A DNA stretch of 64,000 nt from Aquamicrobium defluvii (GCF_004363725.1 NZ_SNZF01000005.1:1-64000), one strand, 5' to 3'; shown: positions 46,701 to 54,544, counted from the stretch's first letter. The notes: a model not told the origin generated them from the letters alone. Made by a program: numbers and translations.

Positions 46701-47611
46701 CGCGAAAGTCCCGACACCCGCCACTCAGCCGAAAAGCCGCCATCCAGACCGGTGGTCGTCATGGGCCTGATCCGGCAATGGCCGGCCCTCAGATCGTTGC
46801 CGAACCAGGCCACCACCAGAGCAACATGTTTCAGATTGGGGCAGGTCTGCTGCAATTCATCCAGCGAAGCCTGAATATCTGTAGCGCCGAACACCACGCT
46901 GCGGTTCACATAGGTCTGGTCGCCGGGCCGTTTGCGGCTTGTCACGGGTGTGGTGGAAAGCCCGTATTCCGTTGCGCCGGGGATCAGCGCGACCGCCCTC
47001 ACACCCCGATGCACCCTGCCGACCGGCCGGATCACCTCGAATTGCAGTTGCGGGATACGGTTGCCGAAAGGACCCAGATCCATCCGCTCGATGACCACAT
47101 AGGCCGCGCCCCTGTAGGCGGGAGCATTGCCGGATCGTTGCCTTGCCTCGATCAGAGGGTCCGGCTGCTGGTCCTCGCTGCCGGGATGGACACGCAGTTC
47201 CAGCGTCTCGCGATCGATCTCCCGGCCATCCGCCCAGATGCGCCTGATGCCCGCAATCTCGCCCTCGCACAGCAGGAAGGCCGCGTTGGCGAAGTAGGAG
47301 TATTCTGTAACCTTCGGCCCCGTCTTGCCCTGCCGCCGGGTAGAGCGACGCTCCTCGAAACGCGTCGCCCATATCAGTGTACCGCCCAGCCGCGCCGTGC
47401 CGTACAGACGCGGTATGGACGCGCCTTCCTCTGCGCTGAACGGTCTGGCATTCGCCAGTCTCGGCCCTTCCATGCGCTGCGTGCCGTTGATCAGCGCGCG
47501 GTCGATCGCATAGCCCGCCACCGCGCCGACGGCGGTCCCGATCGCACCGCCGAATGTTCCGAGGAAGCCGCCAAGATAGGCTCCGGCTGCCTGCAGCAGA
47601 ATGGTCGCCAT
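43718..47611 (-). CDS. GTA baseplate multidomain protein (gp15, megatron)
   Basis: A 1297-residue protein, the expected size for RcGTA gp15. The N-terminus has a Gly-rich hydrophobic stretch (AGAYLGGFLGTFGGAIGTAVGAVAGYAIDRA), then a tail-hub domain (QGKTGPKVTEYSYFANAAFLLCEGEIAGI). A GTA TIM-barrel-like (glycoside hydrolase-like) domain sits about 435-750 with YRRFILHYAHLAARAGGVDAFLLGSELRGLT and PIWFTELGCPAVDKG. A phage-tail III type domain fills the C-terminus. It caps the tail and is thought to contact the recipient. ATG 47611 is chosen. Confidence 0.95.
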   Translation of the reverse strand: MATILLQAAGAYLGGFLGTFGGAIGTAVGAVAGYAIDRALINGTQRMEGPRLANARPFSAEEGASIPRLYGTARLGGTLIWATRFEERRSTRRQGKTGPKVTEYSYFANAAFLLCEGEIAGIRRIWADGREIDRETLELRVHPGSEDQQPDPLIEARQRSGNAPAYRGAAYVVIERMDLGPFGNRIPQLQFEVIRPVGRVHRGVRAVALIPGATEYGLSTTPVTSRKRPGDQTYVNRSVVFGATDIQASLDELQQTCPNLKHVALVVAWFGNDLRAGHCRIRPMTTTGLDGGFSAEWRVSGLSRQTAPVVSKHDGGPAYGGTPSDRSVMEAIAEIKARGLKVTLNPFIMMDVPAGNGLPDPYGGAGQAAYPWRGRITCHPAPLQPETADCSIQSRMQVAAFCGSAQKNQFSYSGNTISFSGGADWGYRRFILHYAHLAARAGGVDAFLLGSELRGLTTLRDELDAFPFVEQLGALAADIRTLVGSSTRISYGADWSEYFGHHPMDGSGDVFFHLDALWAHPAIDAVGIDNYMPLADWRDADYAGGNPDGFDGPYDLQGLRAGITGGEGFDWYYPDTDAREARAREPIADGAHGKPWVFRYKDILSWWSSPHYDRVGGVEKPLPTAWTPKSKPIWFTELGCPAVDKGPNQPNAFPDPKSAESSTPWFSNKGRSDLAQSRFLEAHMSHWDPSFGDFDETGNPTSPVYGGRMVDHERSYLWAWDARPFPAFPQRTDLWSDGEHWSRGHWLNGRLSNPDVAALVAAILHDHGYHDAIVGEVDGCVNGYVIADPTTARAALEPLADLFDLSAHEAGGKLTIERAGAGRSPALSIDELVVDDRMATLEAVRNPDHELPAEALLSFVDPANDYQAATVRRSRSGVPGSRQQTIYFPGVLEAGQAGALLDDWLKRVWYQRETVSFAVPQPNADVVPGAVVRLPSSGSASDYLVTGIEDGIVRRVEARQIFATVPSPWREAVLPVAQQVSIVAGQPHVLFLDLPAGVGGTGGTEQFRVAVWQKPWRSQTVFASPEGEGFAYRQLVPRSASLGRLLEPLPPGLEGRLVHGNSVMVELFDADVQSASLLQVLNGANLAAVRSASGIWEVLQFRQAEQVASQTWRLSSLLRGQLGTGDAMAIGAPAESDFVILDEAVVPAGLQAGETGLELNWQVGPTAMDISDLHFITERHVGGLRSQLPLSPVHLKARRAGGGVLLSWIRRGRLDADSWEVPDIPLGEEREEYRIEIADLTGNLVRTETVAEQGWLYPQALIASDFGTLPATIELTVRQLGGPTGWGLPRTSRLTLI

Positions 47612-47628
47612 GAAACGCTCCGGCGTGG

Positions 47629-48060
47629 TCAGTTGTCGGGAAAAGCGAAAACGCCGGCGATACGCCGGCGCCATTGCGGAACAAGGAACGAACGGACCAC
47701 TCCGCCACCGCCGTCATATGCATGCACGAAGTGATCCTGCGTGACCGCGATGCCAGCGTGTCGCGCCGGCAGATGCGGCCTCCAGCGGAAGATGAGCAAC
47801 CGTCCGCGCAGACAGGCATTCGCCCCGCAGGGCTCGAAATGACGGTACGCTCCGGCAAGCAACGCTTCCCCTGCATCGCCACAACTCCAGTCGGCAGCGT
47901 AATCCCGAGGTGCCGGAAGGTCCCACCGATAGAGGGCGCGCCACACGCCCCGCACCAGCCCAAGGCAGTCGCACCCGACACCTTTCGCGCTCGCCTGATG
48001 CAGGTAGGGCGTGCCGACCCATGACAGCGTTTCCGCCGCAACATCGTTCACATCGGTCAT
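47629..48060 (-). CDS. GTA NlpC/P60-type cell-wall peptidase (gp14)
   Basis: A 143-residue peptidase. The catalytic Cys is in GVGCDCLGLVRGVWR and the His in ARHAGIAV, with AETLSWVGTPYLH at the start, as in RcGTA gp14, which trims cell-wall peptides during DNA entry. It overlaps the hub gene by ATGA. Confidence 0.94.
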   Translation of the reverse strand: MTDVNDVAAETLSWVGTPYLHQASAKGVGCDCLGLVRGVWRALYRWDLPAPRDYAADWSCGDAGEALLAGAYRHFEPCGANACLRGRLLIFRWRPHLPARHAGIAVTQDHFVHAYDGGGGVVRSFLVPQWRRRIAGVFAFPDN

Positions 48061-48947
48061 GGAACCACCGGTCCGCCATCGAAGACGCCGCCGTCGGTAA
48101 CGTAGGCATAGGCCACGTCATTGCCCGGCAGATGCGGAAAGCCACGGAAATTCAGCGCATTTGCGAATTTCGCCTTGCAGGTCGCGAAGGAATGGTCGCA
48201 TCCGGCCAGGACGGTGAAACCGTCTCCCGGTCCGATCTGCGGTCCGGAGCCGGCTTGCAGCGTCAGTACAGAAAATGCACCGTCGCTGCGATGATCCAGA
48301 ACCCTCTCCGATCGCCCCTGCCGCAACCCGCCTGTCCAGGTCAGCGTTCCGAATGAGAACCAGCCCGTATCTATGCCTCCGATTCCCGAAACGCGAACCA
48401 CGTCCGGTCCCTCGATAGCTTCGACGAGGCCAACGCCTTTGAACGCGGGCTGGCCGAGATCGACGCCGCAACGCGCATCGCCGAGTTCCGCATCGCATTT
48501 GCGCGTTACATAGCGTCCGTTTGGCTTGTCCAGCTGATGCAGGAGACTTTCCAGCTCAGCCAGAAAGCGGCCATCCGAGCGTGTGATTCTGCCGACCGTT
48601 GCCTTTCTGATCCGCGTAAAGTTCGCGGGCTTGCGCCAGTTGACCAAAAATGTCTCGACCACCGCCCCGTCATAGAGACCCGCTTCTATATCCCCGTCCC
48701 GAATACGGTCTGACGACAACGCACCCTCGACATCCACCGTATCGACCGAAAGGCCCAGAGACTGCCGGGCCTCGCTGGCGCTCAATCCCGTTTCCGGCTC
48801 GAACACCATTCCGTCCACGCTCAGCCGCCGGTCGTGATCGGTGAAGCCGAACGCGGTCCCGTCCCTGCGCGTCAGCCGCCAGCAATGGCAAACGCTGGTC
48901 ACGTCCTGCCCGAAATGATCGCGCAATTCGGGTGAGTAAGCGGTCAT
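48057..48947 (-). CDS. GTA hub protein (gp13, DUF2163 family)
   Basis: A 296-residue DUF2163 protein (BR0599-type C-terminal domain). Four cysteines stand in the C-terminal half: KCDAELGDARCGVDL and GCDHSFATCKAKFAN. In RcGTA the hub protein is described as holding an iron-sulfur cluster, and this pattern fits. The N-domain has CHCWRLTRRDGTAFGFTDHDR. Both ends overlap neighbours by ATGA. Confidence 0.94.
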   Translation of the reverse strand: MTAYSPELRDHFGQDVTSVCHCWRLTRRDGTAFGFTDHDRRLSVDGMVFEPETGLSASEARQSLGLSVDTVDVEGALSSDRIRDGDIEAGLYDGAVVETFLVNWRKPANFTRIRKATVGRITRSDGRFLAELESLLHQLDKPNGRYVTRKCDAELGDARCGVDLGQPAFKGVGLVEAIEGPDVVRVSGIGGIDTGWFSFGTLTWTGGLRQGRSERVLDHRSDGAFSVLTLQAGSGPQIGPGDGFTVLAGCDHSFATCKAKFANALNFRGFPHLPGNDVAYAYVTDGGVFDGGPVVP

Positions 48948-49591
48948 GGCTGCACCTCGATCAGGGGAATGGAAGGAATTTGCCCGGCCTTGAAGGCCCG
49001 CAGACTTACCGACAGGCGGTCCGTGTCGAAACGCACCGGCACGTCGAACTCATAGCCCGCCGTCACCGCCTGCCCGTTCCCCGGCGCGCTGCCCGAAGCG
49101 AACACCACTTCGCCAGTGGCCTCGTCGAAGCTGAAATCCGCTGCCGCTCTCTCCACCCCGGCGACTGCGATCCGCAATGTGCCCGCCACCGGTTTCTCAA
49201 CCGGCCGCCGATAGGCGTCCGGCCCTGCCCCATAAGTCTTGGCCAGCGCGAAACGGCGCGCCGTACCGTCACCTGTCCCAAGCGCCTGGTCGAGAGCCGT
49301 GGGAGACGCACCCGGCGCACAGGATTTCATGTCGAAGGGATCGCGGAAGCGGAATCCATGCAGCGAACCGCGCCGCGCCTCGAAGAAGGCCAGCACCTCG
49401 TGCAGGTCTTCCAGCGAGCGCAGCCCCGTACCGGCATCGTAATGGCGGCGCGAGTGGGCAAAGCGAGTGTTGCGTTTTTCGCGACCGGAAGTCAGCGCCA
49501 CGATTTCGTTGCGCCGCTCCGGGCCGCCCGTCGCCCCGAAGGAGACCGCGAGCGGAAACAGCACATCATGAAAACTCGCAAGTTCGGACAC
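48944..49591 (-). CDS. GTA distal tail protein (gp12, DUF2460)
   Basis: A 215-residue DUF2460/TIGR02217 protein. Typical strings are FPLAVSFGATGGPERRNEIV, RNTRFAHSRRHYDAGTGLRS, HEVLAFFEARRGSLHGFRFRDPFD and RPVEKPVAGTLRIAV. The start is GTG 49591, eight bases after the tape-measure stop. It forms the ring joining tail tube and hub. Confidence 0.94.
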   Translation of the reverse strand: MSELASFHDVLFPLAVSFGATGGPERRNEIVALTSGREKRNTRFAHSRRHYDAGTGLRSLEDLHEVLAFFEARRGSLHGFRFRDPFDMKSCAPGASPTALDQALGTGDGTARRFALAKTYGAGPDAYRRPVEKPVAGTLRIAVAGVERAAADFSFDEATGEVVFASGSAPGNGQAVTAGYEFDVPVRFDTDRLSVSLRAFKAGQIPSIPLIEVQP

Positions 49592-49599
49592 GCATCACC

Positions 49600-50163
49600 T
49601 CATAAGGTTCGTGTTCCGCGCGATACCGCACGCGCCAGCATGCCGGTGATCTGCGCTTCGGATTTGCGGAACGATGCTGCGTCCTGCGCGCTCACATTGA
49701 AGACGACATTGACCGGCGCGCTTGCCCCGCTGGCGGCAACGCCGAGGCTGCCGTCTGCTCCGCGCCGCAGCGGCAGGATCGCCTCGCTGCCCGCCTCCCC
49801 CATAAGGCCGATCTGCCCGCCCATCGGGAAATAGGTCGGCGACGACACCACGCCGCCAGACGCGAAGGGCACCACGCCGCCCTTGGCGAAAGGAAGCGCT
49901 CCCCCCAACCCACCCAGCAGGCCCGAAAACAGGGACCCGGCCAGCGATTGCAGCGGCTTCAGCCCCTGCGAGAGCGCCATGCCCGCAAGGTTCAGGGCCA
50001 GCTTGCGCAGTACGTCGTCAAGTTCCTTGCCGCCCACCACGGCCTGCTTCATGGCTCCGGCCAGATTGGCGCCGAAGCCGTCGGACAGTTTTTCCAGACT
50101 GGCCAGCGCCGTCTGGAACGGCGCGACGTCCGCCTTGATGGCCACGGTCATGTCTTCAGCCAT
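49600..50163 (-). CDS. GTA tape-measure protein (gp11)
   Basis: A 187-residue protein beginning MAEDMTVAIKADVAPFQTAL, with helical and hydrophobic parts (LALNLAGMALSQGLKPLQ; LAGSLFSGLLGGLGGALPFAKGG) and the tail-tape motif LMGEAGSEAILPL near the end. It sets tail length. It is somewhat short for the family, which would fit a short tail. Confidence 0.9.
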   Translation of the reverse strand: MAEDMTVAIKADVAPFQTALASLEKLSDGFGANLAGAMKQAVVGGKELDDVLRKLALNLAGMALSQGLKPLQSLAGSLFSGLLGGLGGALPFAKGGVVPFASGGVVSSPTYFPMGGQIGLMGEAGSEAILPLRRGADGSLGVAASGASAPVNVVFNVSAQDAASFRKSEAQITGMLARAVSRGTRTL

Positions 50164-50178
50164 GGTCAGCCTCCTTTT

Positions 50179-50385
50179 CTATCGATCGGGAAATGCACGC
50201 ATCAGTTCCGTCAGTTCGGCTCGTGCCGGTGCGGTCTGCCGGCGCCGCGAAAACGGCCGCGCCGCGCGCTCGAACTCGATCGGCGTCATCGCCCAGAAAT
50301 TTTTGGGGGAAAGCCGCAGCAGGCCGAACCCTGTCGCCATCACCTCGTCCCAGGGAAAAGCCGGGGTGCCCGCTGCGGCCCTCAA
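50179..50385 (-). CDS. GTA tail assembly chaperone-type small protein (gp10.1)
   Basis: A 68-residue protein with GFGLLRLSPKNFWAMTPIEFERA, matching the small TIGR02216-type phage protein that follows gp10. The start is TTG 50385, overlapping the gp10 stop as TTGA; it keeps the conserved FPWDEVM, which an internal ATG at 50340 would lose. Probably a chaperone for the tape measure. Confidence 0.85.
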   Translation of the reverse strand: MRAAAGTPAFPWDEVMATGFGLLRLSPKNFWAMTPIEFERAARPFSRRRQTAPARAELTELMRAFPDR

Positions 50386-50723
50386 GGGCGCGGCGCTGTA
50401 TCTCCGCCCGCAGCGCCGCCGAACGTCGTCGTCAGCAGGTCGCTGACGATGGCCGCAAAACCCGCAACGCCGCCTTCAACGCTCATACGCCCGACATCTT
50501 CGTCGCTCATCGCTTCGCCGGCCCCTCGCAGGCCCGCACCGATGATGCGCATCATGTCGAGCGCCGAAAGCTTGCCGCTTGAAAACCGCTCCACCAGCTT
50601 GCCAAGGTCGTCGGCGGCGAACGCGGCTTCCAGTTCGGCCAGCGCGCCCAGCGTCAGACAAAGCCGGAATGGCCTGCCGTCCAGTTCGGCGGCGATCTCG
50701 CCGCGCCTGCGATTGGCGTTCAT
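50382..50723 (-). CDS. GTA gp10 family protein
   Basis: A 113-residue gene-transfer-agent family protein with ELDGRPFRLCLTLGALAELE and KLSALDMMRIIGAGLRGAGEAMSDEDV, the GTA-gp10 signature. It overlaps gp9 by ATGA and gp10.1 by TTGA. Probably a tail assembly chaperone. Confidence 0.9.
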   Translation of the reverse strand: MNANRRRGEIAAELDGRPFRLCLTLGALAELEAAFAADDLGKLVERFSSGKLSALDMMRIIGAGLRGAGEAMSDEDVGRMSVEGGVAGFAAIVSDLLTTTFGGAAGGDTAPRP

Positions 50724-51136
50724 GGCGTCACCGCGAAGCTGATCGGCCCTGCCGATTCCAGCGCCATCTCGAACGTGACCTCGCCGTCATGCGCGCCCGT
50801 ATATTCGAGAGAGGTGATCTGGAACGGCCCGGAAACAACGCCGAAATCCGGTACGGCAAGCTGCCAGCCGACGATGTCGCCGGCAAAGAAATGCTGGCGC
50901 ATCAGCGCGTCGGACTGCGCATCCTTGAAGATGCCGGATCCGCTGACGGCCGCGCGCTGCACGCCGCTGCCGGCCAGAAGCTCGCGCCAGCGGCCGGTCG
51001 AGTCCGCGTCGGTCACGTCCACCGTCTCGCTGTTGAACGCGATGCGCTTGGTGCGCAGCCCGGCTACGGTGACAAACGTCCCCTGTCCGTCGGAATCGAT
51101 CTTGAGAAGAAGGTCCTTGCCCTTCTGTGCGACCAT
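50720..51136 (-). CDS. GTA major tail (tube) protein (gp9)
   Basis: A 138-residue TIGR02126-type major tail protein: MVAQKGKDLLLKIDSDGQGT, then VAGLRTKRIAFNSETVDVTDADSTGRWRELL and FQITSLEYTGAHDGEVTFEMALESAG. ATG 51136 follows GGGAGA; an ATG 21 bases upstream is possible. Rings of it form the tail tube. Confidence 0.94.
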   Translation of the reverse strand: MVAQKGKDLLLKIDSDGQGTFVTVAGLRTKRIAFNSETVDVTDADSTGRWRELLAGSGVQRAAVSGSGIFKDAQSDALMRQHFFAGDIVGWQLAVPDFGVVSGPFQITSLEYTGAHDGEVTFEMALESAGPISFAVTP

Positions 51137-51169
51137 ATCGGTCTCCCTCATTGCCATGGAATGGAAAGG

Positions 51170-51577
51170 TCAGTCCGCACTTTCGGTCACGGCGCGCAGC
51201 CGCAGCAGGCCGTGATGAACGGAAATGTCGTCATCGAAGCTCACCTCAGCGAACTCGAAGCGAAAATTGACCAGATGCTGGCTGTCGAGCGCCAGCGGCG
51301 CCTCCAGCACCCTGCGCACCGCGTCGAGAATGGCGAATGCTTCCTTCTTGCCCTTCGCCTTCGACCAGACATGCAGCGTGACAAGATGTTCGAGCCCGCT
51401 CTCGGTCGACGTGCTCCAGTCGAACACACTCACCCGGCCGAAGGTGACATAGGGAAATGCCGCGTCTGTCGGCACGCGGTCGAAGATGCGCGCGCCGCCC
51501 AGCAGAGCGGCAAGCGGCGCATCGCCCTCCAGCGCTTCGAACATCGCTTTCTGCAGATCAGCGGAGGCTGCGGTCAT
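51170..51577 (-). CDS. GTA tail terminator (gp8, DUF3168)
   Basis: A 135-residue DUF3168 protein: LQKAMFEALEGDAPLAALLGGARIFDRVPTDAAFPYVTFG, then TLHVWSKAKGKKEAFAILDAVRRVL. ATG 51577 follows GGGAGGAA. The first 20 bases overlap the end of a 50-residue gene. It closes the tail top and joins it to the head. Confidence 0.93.
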   Translation of the reverse strand: MTAASADLQKAMFEALEGDAPLAALLGGARIFDRVPTDAAFPYVTFGRVSVFDWSTSTESGLEHLVTLHVWSKAKGKKEAFAILDAVRRVLEAPLALDSQHLVNFRFEFAEVSFDDDISVHHGLLRLRAVTESAD

Positions 51578-51710
51578 CGCGTTCCTCCCTCGCCTGTTCG
51601 GCATGGCGCGGCTCGGACCGTCGAAGCTCGACCTGCTCGGCCAGTTCATGGGCTTTCCAGCGCAGCGCGCGCACCAGCCCGTCAAGCGTCAGGGCAATGC
51701 TCACTTTCAT
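51558..51710 (-). CDS. Hidden 50-residue gene between gp7 and gp8
   Basis: The frame begins MKVSIALTLDGLVRALRWKA and continues with HELAEQVELRRSEPRHAEQAREERDD, a helical, very charged peptide. It starts inside the gp7 stop codon (ATGA at 51707-51710), preceded by GGAGGG, and ends 20 bases inside gp8, so it fits exactly in the gap of the otherwise packed operon. I do not recognise it. Coupling and spacing strongly favour a real gene. Confidence 0.65.
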   Translation of the reverse strand: MKVSIALTLDGLVRALRWKAHELAEQVELRRSEPRHAEQAREERDDRSLR

Positions 51711-52042
51711 TTGCCGCCCTCCTGAACCCGGCACACCAGATATCGGCCGCTCTCGTCCGGATCGTGCACCGTCACGATCTCGAATAGGCGCCCGCCACGC
51801 CGGAAACGCATGCCGCCTTCGATGCCGGCGCGCTTGCGCAAGGCGATGCGGTGCGTCACCGTTTCCAGCATGGTGTCGGCCCCGAAGCGGCTTTGCGCGG
51901 CCAGCGGTTCGATGCGCGCGAAAACGGTCGCGACTTCATGCCATTGTTCGGAAAATCCGCCCATGCCGTCCGGCACGGCCTCGGCCTTTTCGAGCGCCAG
52001 TTCGGTGCGCAGCGCACCGGGATTGAGGAAGGAGGCCAGCAT
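51707..52042 (-). CDS. GTA head-closure/stopper protein (gp7)
   Basis: A 111-residue SPP1-gp16-type head-tail adaptor: DGMGGFSEQWHEVATVFARIEPL, then THRIALRKRAGIEGGMRFRRGGRLFEIVTVHDPDESGRYLVCRV. It begins one base after the gp6 stop and is coupled to the 50-residue gene. Confidence 0.93.
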   Translation of the reverse strand: MLASFLNPGALRTELALEKAEAVPDGMGGFSEQWHEVATVFARIEPLAAQSRFGADTMLETVTHRIALRKRAGIEGGMRFRRGGRLFEIVTVHDPDESGRYLVCRVQEGGK

Positions 52043-52612
52043 TCAAAGCCTCCTCGTCCGGAAGGGTGCGATCAGCCGGTCGTATCCGGCCGGATAGCCC
52101 ACCGGCTGGTCTCGCGGCCCGAACGCCGTGCGGAATTCGTACCAATGCGCCACGAGAAGCAGCATCGCCCGGCGCAAAAGGTCGGGCACGTCGGTTCCCG
52201 CCTCGCCGAAGCCCGCGGTAAAATCGATCTCGATGCCGTTCATCGTGCGCAAAGCCGGCGGTGCATCGCCAAACCGGATGCGCGACGGCCGCGATACGGT
52301 ATCGGCCTGATAGCTGGCCGGATTGACCAGCGAAGCCTCGCCATCCGGTCCGTAAGCGGTAACGGAAAGGATCGTTCGCACAGGGTGCAGCGCGATTGTC
52401 ACCGCCCCATTGCGCGGCCATGCATCCAGTAGAAGCCGCCAGCTCTGCTCGATGAGAGCAAGGCCGGTCGCCCGCTCCACCTCCGCGCGCGCGGCGCGGA
52501 TAAGGCCCGCAAGCAGGTCGTCCTCGCTGGAATGGTCGATGCGCAGATGCGCCTTCGCCTCCGCCAGCGTCACCGGCTCGGCGGAAGGCTCCACGGTTCT
52601 GATCAGCGTCAT
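52043..52612 (-). CDS. GTA head-tail connector/adaptor (gp6)
   Basis: A 189-residue connector of the phiE125 gp8 type: PVTLAEAKAHLRIDHSSEDDLLAGLI, GLALIEQSWRLLLDAWPR, and DVPDLLRRAMLLLVAHWYEFR. ATG 52612 gives the usual MTLIRT; it comes 91 bases after the capsid stop, just beyond a terminator. Confidence 0.92.
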   Translation of the reverse strand: MTLIRTVEPSAEPVTLAEAKAHLRIDHSSEDDLLAGLIRAARAEVERATGLALIEQSWRLLLDAWPRNGAVTIALHPVRTILSVTAYGPDGEASLVNPASYQADTVSRPSRIRFGDAPPALRTMNGIEIDFTAGFGEAGTDVPDLLRRAMLLLVAHWYEFRTAFGPRDQPVGYPAGYDRLIAPFRTRRL

Positions 52613-52632
52613 GCAATCGCCCTGTGATGGAG

Positions 52633-52673
52633 ACAAAAAGAAAGCGGCCCCGGGGGGAGGAAACCGGGACCGC
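52633..52673 (-). terminator. Intrinsic terminator/attenuator after the GTA capsid gene
   Basis: On the minus strand GCGGTCCCGG (52673-52664) pairs with CCGGGGCCGC (52653-52644), ten pairs with one G-T, and is followed by TTTCTTTTTGT. It sits in the only sizeable gap inside the cluster, between the capsid stop at 52704 and gp6. Partial termination here would make head genes more abundant than tail genes. Confidence 0.8.
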
Positions 52674-52703
52674 AGTGGCAGGCTTGCGCAGCGAAGACCG
52701 CGA

Positions 52704-53960
52704 TCAGGCCGTGCCGAACTTGATCAGCTTGATGGCGTCGAAGTCCTGCACCCCGCCGCCCACGCGCTTGGTCGTGTAGAACAGCACATAGGGCTTGGCG
52801 GAATAGGGATCGCGCAGCACGCGCACACCCGCCCGGTCGACCACGAGATAGCCGCGCCCGAAATCGCCGAACGCGATCGGCGTGGTGCCGGAGCCGATGT
52901 CAGGCATGTCCTCGGCTTCCACCAGCGGGAATCCCATCAGCATGGCGTTCTGGCCGGGGCCGGCCGGCGGCTGCCAGATGTAGTTGCCGTCGCCGTCCTT
53001 CAGCTTGCGGATCGCCGCCTGCGTCTTGCGGTTCATCACCCAGTGCGCGTTCTGGCGATAGCCCGCCTTGAGCGCATAGACGGTATCGATCAGGATGTCG
53101 GATTCGTCGTTGGCCGCGAAAGCCCCGGCCACGCCGGTCAGCGTATAGCCGATGGAGCCCCACGCCCAGGAGGTCTCGGCAACCTTGGTGTAGTCGAGAA
53201 AGCCCTTGGGCTTGTTGATGCCATCGCCGGACACGAAGGCCGCCCCTTCCTGCTCGGCAAAGGCGGCCTCCACCTCGGCGGATATCCACTGGTCGAGATC
53301 GACGATGGAGTCCTCCAGCAGCGTCGCGGTCGCCGCAGGCATGGCGTAAAGCTCCATGGTCGGGAACTGCAGCTCTGCCAGCGTCGCCGTATTGGTCTGC
53401 GGGCGCGCCGCCGTCTCGGCCACCCAGCCGACAGCCGGGCCGTTCACCGCGAACGGCTTCTTCAGCACGGCGGAAGACACCTGCCGAACCGAGGCGATAG
53501 AGCGGATCGGCGACATCGCGGCGAGGCGCTTGCCGATCTCCGCTTCCGTTTCGGGCGGCACCAGATAGCCGCCATCCTGCCCCGACCCATAGGACATGGC
53601 CTTGGTGTCGAGCGCGCGCAGGTGGCGGTCGTCGCCGCTGCGCATATAGGCGTCGAAGGCTTGCTTGTGCTCGGAAGGCAGCACCGCCTGTTCACGATCC
53701 AGAATCGGGCGCGCCCGCTTCAGGGTCAGCTGGTCGATGGCCCGCTTCTGCTCATCGAGCGCGCGAGAGATGCGGTCCACCTTCTCGGTGGTCAGCACGT
53801 CGGCGCCCATCCGACGCTCCATTTCGGCAAGCTTCTCGTCGTTGCTTTCCCTGAAAGCCTCGAAGGTGGACATGAACTCGCCGAAGGCGTCCTTCAGGTC
53901 CAGATGGTCGCCGCTCATCGACTTGGTCTCAAGCGGCTGGGCAGGCTGCGATGCATTCAT
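52704..53960 (-). CDS. GTA major capsid protein (gp5, HK97 fold)
   Basis: A 418-residue HK97-type capsid protein. Residues about 20-90 form the scaffold/delta domain (DLKDAFGEFMSTFEAFRESNDEKLAEMERR), and the mature part begins near KAFDAYMRSGDDRHL. The E-loop and core have GYLVPPETEAEIGKRL, PAATATLLEDSIVDLDQWISAEVEAAFAEQEGAAFVSGDG and GFPLVEAEDMPDIG. It is cleaved by the protease encoded just upstream, overlapping by ATGA. Confidence 0.96.
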   Translation of the reverse strand: MNASQPAQPLETKSMSGDHLDLKDAFGEFMSTFEAFRESNDEKLAEMERRMGADVLTTEKVDRISRALDEQKRAIDQLTLKRARPILDREQAVLPSEHKQAFDAYMRSGDDRHLRALDTKAMSYGSGQDGGYLVPPETEAEIGKRLAAMSPIRSIASVRQVSSAVLKKPFAVNGPAVGWVAETAARPQTNTATLAELQFPTMELYAMPAATATLLEDSIVDLDQWISAEVEAAFAEQEGAAFVSGDGINKPKGFLDYTKVAETSWAWGSIGYTLTGVAGAFAANDESDILIDTVYALKAGYRQNAHWVMNRKTQAAIRKLKDGDGNYIWQPPAGPGQNAMLMGFPLVEAEDMPDIGSGTTPIAFGDFGRGYLVVDRAGVRVLRDPYSAKPYVLFYTTKRVGGGVQDFDAIKLIKFGTA

Positions 53961-54544
53961 AGAGAACGTCCTTTCGGGTTGATGATGCTGATTGCGTGGC
54001 GGATCGCCCTGGTGAGCTGACGCACACCTGTTTCATCGTCGGCTGACTGCTTGCGGCGTCTTGCCTTGACGGTTTCAACGCGCGCCGACGGTTGCATGGG
54101 AAAGGTCACCACCGAGATTTCCCACAGGTCGGCCTCGACGATGTGGCGGATGCCGCCGGCCGTGTCGCGTCGTGTGCGCACTGCCTTGAAGCCGATGGAG
54201 AGGCCGTCGAGCGCGCCGCTGCGCAGCAGCGCCAGCACCTCGGCGGCGCGCTGCACGCCGAGCGTGAGCCGGCCCCGCACGAACAGGCCACGCCTGTCCT
54301 CCCGGATTTCGGTCCACACGCCGATCGGCTGCGCCGCGTCATGCTGGTAGAGCATGCGAATGCCGGAAGCCTTTCGGCGGCGCAGCGATTTCGCGAATGC
54401 GCCCGGCTCCACCACATCCTTGCCAAGATCAACGACGCCAAACACGCTGGCATAACCGGCGAAAGCACCGCTTGCTTCCACCTCGTCGACCACAAGATCT
54501 GCGAACTTCCGTTCGAAACCGGGTAACACAGGCTCAGCTTTCAT
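53957..54544 (-). CDS. GTA prohead protease (gp4, HK97 family)
   Basis: A 195-residue HK97-type protease: GYASVFGVVDLGKDVVEPGAF, LYQHDAAQPIGVW with the catalytic His, and a Ser region in SGALDGLSIGFKAV. It matures the capsid. ATG 54544 is chosen; the frame extends upstream into the DUF6107 gene, which it overlaps by 11 bases. Confidence 0.94.
   Translation of the reverse strand: MKAEPVLPGFERKFADLVVDEVEASGAFAGYASVFGVVDLGKDVVEPGAFAKSLRRRKASGIRMLYQHDAAQPIGVWTEIREDRRGLFVRGRLTLGVQRAAEVLALLRSGALDGLSIGFKAVRTRRDTAGGIRHIVEADLWEISVVTFPMQPSARVETVKARRRKQSADDETGVRQLTRAIRHAISIINPKGRSL

Noticed and set aside
45188..47734. Long plus-strand frame of 848 codons across the GTA baseplate gene
   Set aside because: It is antisense to a protein with clear family motifs, has Arg/Pro/His-rich composition typical of a GC-rich shadow frame, and has no ribosome site.
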